A stretch of DNA of 31,324 bases from Gyrodactylus bullatarudis. Taxonomy: Eukaryota; Platyhelminthes; Monogenea; Gyrodactylidea; Gyrodactylidae. Of this stretch, positions 26,376 to 31,324 are shown one piece after another (position 1 is the first letter of the stretch; each line of letters opens with the position of its first letter). Where the stretch lies: positions 1-31,324 of the forward strand of contig SSNU01000023.1 in assembly GCA_012064415.1 (NCBI GenBank), given 5' to 3'. The position numbers and the translations under genes were made by a program. The notes below the pieces were generated by a model. It did not search any database. It was given only the letters and a program-made list of their open reading frames with translations, and was not told where the DNA came from.

Positions 26376-27475
26376 TCTTTAAATATCTTTCTTTCGATAA
26401 TTGATAGATTTCTCACCTCCTTAATTTACGATGCACTTCCCTTTCCCTTCCCTGATCCTACTCAACATGGTTTTATTAGATCCAAAAGTACATGTTCTAA
26501 TATACTAGATTTTCTTAATTACTCGTTGCCTCTTAAATCTTCCGGTAAATTCATTATTATTCATTTTATTGATCTTTCGAAAGCCTTTGACCGCCTCAAA
26601 TTCTCTTATATTGTCAATAAACTCATCTGTTTAGGTTTGGATAATTCTCTTATTAATATGATTATTCTTTTTCTTACGCGTCGTAAACAATCGGTTAAAT
26701 TCAATTCCTTTACTAGTTCTTATTGTGAAATTTCCTCAGGCGTTCCTCAAGGTTCTTCTTTAGGTCCTTTGCTTTTTAATTTATGCATGTCGGATATCCA
26801 AATTCCTGACAAAATTGGTAAGATTTTTAAATACGCGGATGATATTAAAATTGTCTATAATGTGAACAACTCTCTCGACATTATAAAAATTAATAATTAT
26901 TTTGATTCCTTCAAAAATGTTCTTTCTAAAATGGGCCTGGAAATCAATAGATCTAAGTGTAAACTCCTTTTGCCAAATGGTCTCCCTGATATCTTTCTCT
27001 CTAACCTCGTACCATTTTCTCCTCAATCAATTTAGATATTTAGACTCTAAATTTACGCTCTCGGATTGTGATAACATTTATGATCTAAAATCAATAATCT
27101 CTTATTTAAGAACTAAACTTGATTACTCATTGTCTCTTCTTTACTCTAATTTACATTTGACTGGATAAGTCCCCTTTTTGAGACCTTTTACATTCAATAA
27201 AGTTAAACCTCTGACTGTGAGATAAAAGTTTGAATTGATTTAGTACCTGGCTTGTTGTCGTAGCACACTTTGCAATCAATTTCTATTCAGTGTGTATTAG
27301 AGACTAATTCTGCTTAAGAGGATGTTCCTACCGCAGAAACCCAGGATGTCTCGTCTTGCTTATGGATTTTATGATCTTTAAAAAAAAATATATTTTGAAC
27401 ATCTATGATTTCTCTGTACATATTTATGTTATTTATATCAATTTAAATAATATAATGTTGCAATTTCAAAAAAAA
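26376..27475 (+). mobile_element. 5'-truncated non-LTR retrotransposon inserted in the integrase transposon
   Basis: Starts abruptly inside a reverse transcriptase frame and ends in an A run (27466-27475), as expected from target-primed reverse transcription with premature stop. It splits the HHCC finger of the integrase gene. The 3' UTR (about 27170-27465) has no ORF; an AATAAA is present near 27195. A clean target duplication could not be defined because both junctions are AT-rich. Confidence 0.65.
26393..27035 (+). pseudogene. Non-LTR reverse transcriptase, palm and fingers part
   Basis: The frame is open from about 26393: IIDRFLTSLIYDALPFPFPD, TQHGFIRSKSTCSNILDFLN (motif 2 region), IIHFIDLSKAFDRL (motif A with the first catalytic Asp), SSGVPQGSSLGPLLFN (motif B), and FKYADDIKI (motif C, catalytic pair DD). 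Then MGLEINRSKCKLL, the usual following block. It ends at a TAA at 27033-27035, and a +1-shifted frame continues to 27168. The endonuclease and N-terminus are missing. Motif wording fits the Jockey/CR1-like group, but I cannot fix the clade. Confidence 0.8.
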
Positions 27476-27690
27476 AATATATTTTTGTAGTATCTATCAA
27501 TTTGAATCTTAGTTTGTCTTTCACCAGCATGAACAACAAACCCATGAGCATCTTTAATGATTTCAAAAAGGTTTGAATATTGTGCAAATAATCTCTCGTT
27601 GTCGCCTTCAATTTTCGAATAAATACATTCATGGTTATTGATAATCTTGATACCCTTGGATAATTTAATTTTTGATATGTACCCTGATAT
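27476..27690 (-). pseudogene. N-terminal part of the same integrase, HH half of the zinc finger
   Basis: Minus-strand frame ending DRYYKNI at 27476. It reads ERLFAQYSNLFEIIKDAHGF and then VVHAGERQTKIQIDR. The two histidines (AHGFVVH) match the HH pair of the integrase HHCC finger, and LFEIIxxAHxxxxHxGxR is the family pattern just upstream of the IPRS...CxxC section, which now lies 1.1 kb away. Removing the intervening insertion nearly restores KNI-PRS. Where the protein starts is not clear. Confidence 0.65.
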
Positions 27691-27706
27691 CGTAACATAG
27701 TTTTCA

Positions 27707-27882
27707 GGAGAGAGAAGGAGAAAATAAGCCTACTATACTATGTATGTGTGCACAATGTTTTTTGATGTATTGCAAAGGTCAAACAATCATATACAAAAAA
27801 TAATCTTCCTAAATTGGTCGACCAAAATAGGAAGAGAATGAAATCTTCCAGAATTGTGCAACTGCCTAAATTGCACACAACA
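27707..27882 (-). repeat. Right terminal inverted repeat of the integrase transposon
   Basis: 176 bp, the reverse complement of the left repeat with a 5-nt extra unit (CATAGTATAGTAGG against CATAGTAGG). It ends CACAACA next to the TCTC duplication. High arm identity suggests fairly recent activity relative to the decayed neighbours. Confidence 0.9.
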
Positions 27883-27886
27883 TCTC

Positions 27887-28208
27887 CGCCAAATATTACT
27901 GTGAAAAGCAACACCCTAACTAACAAAGTAAATAATAGTCATCTTCAGAAGGAACAGTTTCTTATCGCCTCTGCAAAGCTTAAGCATTTGGGAAAAATTC
28001 AACCAAACCCAGCTCAACATAATACTATGGAATATAAGATCTATTTTTACCTCAAATCACCATTTGAAGCAACTTTTATCTCTTCATAATCCAGACATAA
28101 TCCTACTCACCGAGACATGGTAAAGCCGTTCATTAAAGACTTTGATATTTTACCTAAGAACTATTGCATCATCAGATCAGACAGAAATTATGATCAGAAA
28201 ATTTCTTA
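27887..28208 (+). pseudogene. Non-LTR retrotransposon fragment: start of an APE-type endonuclease
   Basis: From about 28012 the frame reads LNIILWNIRSIFTSNHHLKQ and then HNPDIILLTETW, the classic opening of an APE-type endonuclease with the catalytic Glu in LTETW. A frameshift follows, and KPFIKDFDILPKNYCIIRSD continues in another frame to a TAA near 28208, just past the RSDR motif. Sequence before 28012 is open but unrecognised and may be the end of the first ORF. The integrase transposon inserted immediately left of this fragment. Confidence 0.65.
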
Positions 28209-28726
28209 AATATTCCTTCCACAAATAACTAATAACACCTCGAATGAAACATGCCTTTGGGATAATCGTCATCTTTTTTCACTTTCTTTTACATTTTAAA
28301 GCTTACACGTTTAAATACGTAATTTATAATTAATCAAATTTATACAGAATCTTAGATCAATAACATTTCCCAATCTGTAGCTTTGATATTTTATTCTCAT
28401 TTATAAAATCTTCTCAAGAATAGATTGTATTGCTTGAAAGAAGGAAAGTTTCATTAATATTTTCGAGAATGGAATATCTCAATGGAATAAATTTTAATGT
28501 ATTGATCGAAATTTTTTGAGATTTGTTTTTTTTCAATATGAAAAATAAATAATTTATGCATGAGAGAAATAATTAAACTCAGAGAATGATTTCTGCTTTT
28601 GTTTATCTACACTGAATAAGTTGTGCATAGAGTTCTTCAGATTCAGAAAGATTCCGAAAATTTCCGAATCGCCACAATTTGACTTCAGATATAAACAAAA
28701 AAATTATACCTGGTAACAGATTATAA
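28209..28726. other. Spacer without a gene
   Basis: About 0.5 kb of AT-rich sequence. It contains the left arm of a 32-nt inverted repeat (28632-28663) but no ORF of note. Confidence 0.5.
28632..28663 (+). repeat. Left arm of a distant 32-nt inverted repeat
   Basis: GTTCTTCAGATTCAGAAAGA and the next 12 nt recur as the reverse complement at 30435-30466 with one mismatch. The arms enclose about 1.8 kb. They could be the ends of a foldback element or two insertions of a short repeat. Confidence 0.6.
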
Positions 28727-28939
28727 GAAAAGATACTACTCCCAACCCACAGTTACAAAAAGATCATCAAACCCCGGACGGAAAAGATGTGCTTCGAATT
28801 CACCCAAGCAACAAAAATCAAAAGGGAAGAGTCGAAAAACTATCTCCAAGGGGTCCAGAGGAATAGAAACATTCTTCCAAAAGAGATAGTAAGGTGTAAC
28901 ACCAACACTGTTCCAACAATCAGAAATCTACCCAACTAA
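28727..28939 (+). pseudogene. Possible C-terminal remnant of a non-LTR retrotransposon ORF
   Basis: A 70-residue open frame without Met start, ending in TAA at 28937-28939. RNILPKEIVRCNT and TVPTIRNL resemble the WNSLPxEIVxxxTVxxFKxxL ending of many non-LTR polyproteins. The G+C content is higher than in the surroundings. The match is short, so the call is tentative. Confidence 0.35.
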
Positions 28940-29020
28940 CCTCTCCACCCTCCAACCGGTTACAAATAAATGCTCTGATTGGCCCATACGAACTTTCACA
29001 TTTCATTGATTAATATTCTG

Positions 29021-29028
29021 TATAAATA
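29021..29028 (+). promoter_or_regulatory. TATA box upstream of the hammerhead copy 3
   Basis: TATAAATA, about 40 nt after the CCAAT-type box and 22 nt before the hammerhead. A transcript starting about 30 nt downstream of TATA would begin inside or just at the ribozyme. Confidence 0.45.
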
Positions 29029-29042
29029 CATATGTCGGTGTA

Positions 29043-29086
29043 GGGTCTGATGAGAACCGACGAAAATAAAGAGCTCATATTCACCC
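29043..29086 (+). ncRNA. Minimal type I hammerhead ribozyme motif, copy 3 (best preserved)
   Basis: Stem I GGGU (29043-29046) with ACCC (29083-29086). Core CUGAUGA (29047-29053) and GAA (29062-29064). Stem III is 29065-29081, with AATA/TATT pairs and a GAGCTC palindrome at its tip. Predicted cleavage follows C29082. GUCGGU (29034-29039) can form six perfect pairs with ACCGAC (29056-29061), which occupies the place of stem II. All catalytic bases are present. Confidence 0.75.
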
Positions 29087-29202
29087 AGAATCTATTTTCG
29101 TCTTCTACCTACAAAATGCAAGACATTAGTCAGCAAAATGATAATATATTCGCGGAAATCAGGAATCTAAAGCAAGACAAAAAAATTATAATAATTATAA
29201 AA

Positions 29203-31007
29203 TAAGTTCTGATTTGTTTAGTTGCATAGAAATCCTACATATTAGTAATCAAATAACAATTTTTCTCTAAGGTTGACATCATCACTAATCAGTGCTAGAT
29301 TTGATATTATGAAAGCTTGAGGAACCTTGAATAGGTCCAGAGAAGATCCTAGTTACCCTTAGAGATTCCTAGAGCTTCTTGCGAAGAGCAAGGTATCAAA
29401 TCTCTTCTAGACTTGTTGTAAACTCTTGAATTTTAAATTGAACTATCTAATTTTAATCATTTCTTCAACATGAACCATATGAAGGGAAGAAAATGAAAAA
29501 AATTATCGCTTACTTGAACTTAGAGTTGAATTTTTTTCCTCTGATTTCAAAGTAAGATGTTTCAATAGAAATATTTTTACTGTAAAATTCAAGTTTAAAA
29601 ATAGGCTTCAAACTTTTTGAATAAAATAAGTTGTAAAATTCAAATTTTAGAGAAGAAAGAGACAAGCCTCAAGATTAAAACTAACCAAATTAGACTTATC
29701 CCCAATTTTTTCCTTGGATCAAATTATAAAATGAATGAAATATAAAAATTCAACAATTTATATGATGCATTCAATATTTCTTTTCCATCGTAGTAATTTT
29801 TCAGATACGCTTTGAAAAAATGCATGATTCCATTCATCTATAAATATGGAATAAATAAATCAAATTATTTCATGAAAAATATGCATTGTTTTTAATTTGC
29901 TTCCGGCCATGCACGAATGAGAGGAAAAAATACATCTTACAAAATACAAAGGAAGCACCTTTTGAAGCTAAAATATTTCCAAAATATTGCGAAAAACTGA
30001 AATGATTAACAGAGAAATGAAATTATTAAGGCTGTAAAGGGAGCGAAACTTTTCAACTTTTCTCGGTCTTGATATCATTTTAAAGATAATCGAAAATAAT
30101 TTTTTAGTTTATTCTGATATACAAAATTCCGATTGGAAAAGAAAATTTTTGAAAATGCACCAAGCTTTTTCAATGAATTTTACTACGAGAAATGACAATA
30201 TTAAGATTTATGAGTTAAAATTTGGTCTTTTTTCGCATGTTGAATGAAATTTCTCGGAAATTAAGAAAATTCTAATGACTCAAACACACCAATACATTTT
30301 GTAAATAAAACTAATTGACATTTGATAATGGGCCGTATAAATCTATTGAATTCGTAAAAATACTATAAGATTTTGTCAATTAGCCTACCCATCTATAAAT
30401 TGTCAATATCCCAATCATTTTTTTTACCTCGAGTAAATTTTTGGAATCTTTCTGAATCTGAAGAACCCTATCGTAGACCCTATCGGGGTAATAGTATTGG
30501 GAATATTTTTATAATAACGCTATAATTTCAAAGAATACAGTATCTGAATATTCTCAATTAGTTGATTGTATTCTTAAAGTGAAAATCTGAAACTAGCAGA
30601 ACAAGGTTATATTTTTTCAATGGATAAAATCTTGAACATAAAATGGTAATTTAAATAACAAGTCTCGAGAAAAAAATTTTTTTTTCAGAGTATCTTTTAA
30701 AGGAATTTTTAATTTAAAATGAATTTATAAATTTTAAAGAATGATAGAATGATTTTTTTCAAATGAATTCATCGCTTTAAATTCAAATAAAACTTTTTTG
30801 GTGGTCTACATGAATTAATTAAAAAAACTTTTAACTTTTGAACACTTTTAGCTAAAGTAGCGTGTAATTAAATGAAAATATTATTCATTGAAAATATTTT
30901 TTTGAAAAAAGAATAAAAGGTTTCGCCCCCAAACTAAACATCATAATTTCGAATATATATATGTTACCGTGAATCGTGTGAAAGCAGGGATTCGTACGAA
31001 TCACTGA
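29203..31007. other. 1.8-kb AT-rich stretch without a recognisable gene
   Basis: No ORF, RNA gene or coding remnant found on either strand. It contains the right arm of the 32-nt inverted repeat (30435-30466), a TATA-rich run near 30954-30962 and the 14-nt palindrome GATTCGTACGAATC (30989-31002) just before the next transposon fragment. Confidence 0.5.
30435..30466 (-). repeat. Right arm of the 32-nt inverted repeat
   Basis: Reverse complement of 28632-28663 with one difference. Homology stops sharply on both sides of each arm. Confidence 0.6.
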
Positions 31008-31324
31008 ATTGGGCAGGGAGAATTATATGGAGTGATCTTGAAAGTTGATTATAACAATCTATATCAAGTCGGAACAACATCCGGAATCATTGGAGGTCTA
31101 TGTTCAGCAAATCAGCTATCTCCTTTGGCTGAGAAATTTATTGATATTGGAAAAGTTCCTAATGAAAGCTACTCTGTGAGAAAATTTTCGAGTATGGTAC
31201 CCTCTGTTAATGGACAAGGATTTTTACACTGCAGCTGTAAAACAAAATGCTCAACAAGTCGTTGCAAGTGTCGCAAGAATAATTTATTGTGTAACTCCAG
31301 ATGCCACAGTAGTTTATCATGCAC
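31008..31324 (+). CDS. KRBA2/SCAND3-like transposon protein, C-terminal part running off the window
   Basis: The frame is open from 31008 to the window end. It reads LKVDYNNLYQVGTTSGIIGG, then GLCSANQL, then a linker with EKFIDIGKVPNESYSVRKFS, and then the Cys-rich tail GQGFLHCSCKTKC...RCKCRKN...CNSRCHSSLSC. The first part is the end of the post-integrase domain of this family (YxLGTxxGxIxGLFSRNQ). The tail matches positions 3-86 residue for residue in spacing. GAATTGGGCAG at about 31006-31016 could be a splice acceptor, since the related gene at 25-26 kb has introns; otherwise the copy is 5'-truncated. The integrase core is not present upstream within the window. Confidence 0.65.
   Translation, partial: MGQGELYGVILKVDYNNLYQVGTTSGIIGGLCSANQLSPLAEKFIDIGKVPNESYSVRKFSSMVPSVNGQGFLHCSCKTKCSTSRCKCRKNNLLCNSRCHSSLSC

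Larger units (their letters stand above)
24944..27886 (-). mobile_element. Integrase-type DNA transposon (KRBA2/SCAND3-like, Ginger/IS3EU-type), 2.9 kb
   Basis: The element proper is 24948-27882. It begins TGTTGTG and ends CACAACA, with about 170-bp terminal inverted repeats and TCTC on both sides (24944-24947 and 27883-27886) as a 4-bp target duplication. TG...CA ends and a short duplication fit an rve-type integrase; Ginger elements are described with TGTNR termini and 4-bp duplications. The minus strand carries the integrase gene, in spliced pieces, interrupted by a non-LTR insertion of about 1.1 kb in the other orientation. Without that insertion the element would be about 1.8 kb. Superfamily is left open between Ginger and IS3EU. 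Confidence 0.8.
28970..29202 (+). mobile_element. Penelope-like terminal repeat: promoter, hammerhead and ORF start
   Basis: In order: an inverted CCAAT box (CTGATTGGCC, 28976-28985), TATAAATA (29021-29028), hammerhead (29043-29086) and an ATG at 29116 opening a 28-residue frame (MQDISQQNDNIFAEIRN) that stops in an A/T-rich run. The copy at 0.4-0.6 kb has the same plan and shares CATTAGTCAGCA after its ATG region. The rest of the element is missing. Confidence 0.6.

Noticed and set aside
1..31324. Ciliate or other protist origin because of the tiny introns
   Set aside because: The standard code works throughout, and a classical cadherin with EGF and LamG domains and a catenin tail is an animal protein.
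1..31324. CRISPR array, tRNA or rRNA genes
   Set aside because: No regularly spaced direct repeats and no cloverleaf or rRNA-like segments were noticed; tRNAs could be missed by eye.

Overview
The window looks like AT-rich nuclear DNA of a small-genome invertebrate animal. Evidence: a classical cadherin gene with a catenin-binding tail, GT-AG introns, two ENY2-type genes, and fragments of animal-type transposable elements (Penelope-like, non-LTR, and a KRBA2/SCAND3-type integrase transposon). The integrase type and the AT richness recall rotifers such as Brachionus, but this is a low-confidence guess. Some introns are only 27-36 nt long, close to the smallest used by animals.

Layout. Position 1-700: C-terminal tail of a KRBA2-like transposon protein (+), then a Penelope-like fragment with a hammerhead ribozyme motif (+). 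Position 824-21230: one minus-strand gene that I could join by hand into 38 exons with every splice phase consistent. It encodes 2,738 residues: signal peptide, about 15 cadherin repeats, a membrane-proximal region typical of invertebrate classical cadherins, EGF - LamG - EGF - LamG - EGF, one membrane span, and a tail with p120- and beta-catenin-type motifs. Its introns hold a second Penelope/hammerhead fragment (3.2-3.7 kb), a family of long inverted-repeat (MITE-like) elements (5.5, 6.9, 14.7 and 18.0 kb, plus partial copies), and two intronless ENY2-like genes transcribed divergently from one 138-bp spacer (13.6-14.3 kb).

Position 21.2-23.6 kb is the non-coding 5' flank of the cadherin gene. 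From 23.6 kb to the end is a nest of mobile DNA: two non-LTR C-terminal remnants; a 2.9-kb integrase transposon with about 170-bp terminal inverted repeats and a TCTC target duplication (24948-27882), its spliced integrase gene on the minus strand broken by a 5'-truncated non-LTR reverse transcriptase; a non-LTR endonuclease fragment; a third hammerhead copy with its promoter-like upstream region and ORF start (29.0 kb); a 1.8-kb span bounded by 32-nt inverted repeats; and another KRBA2-like C-terminus running off the window.

How the parts relate. The cadherin would act in cell-cell adhesion through beta-catenin. The nested ENY2 pair would act in the nucleus (SAGA deubiquitinase module and TREX-2 mRNA export) and shares only location with the cadherin. 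The most interesting items are the ultra-short introns, the nested divergent ENY2 paralogues, and the three hammerhead copies. The copies covary in stem I and in an extra upstream helix that occupies the place of stem II. All exon joins, domain limits and family names come from reading the sequence by eye; no database search was run.
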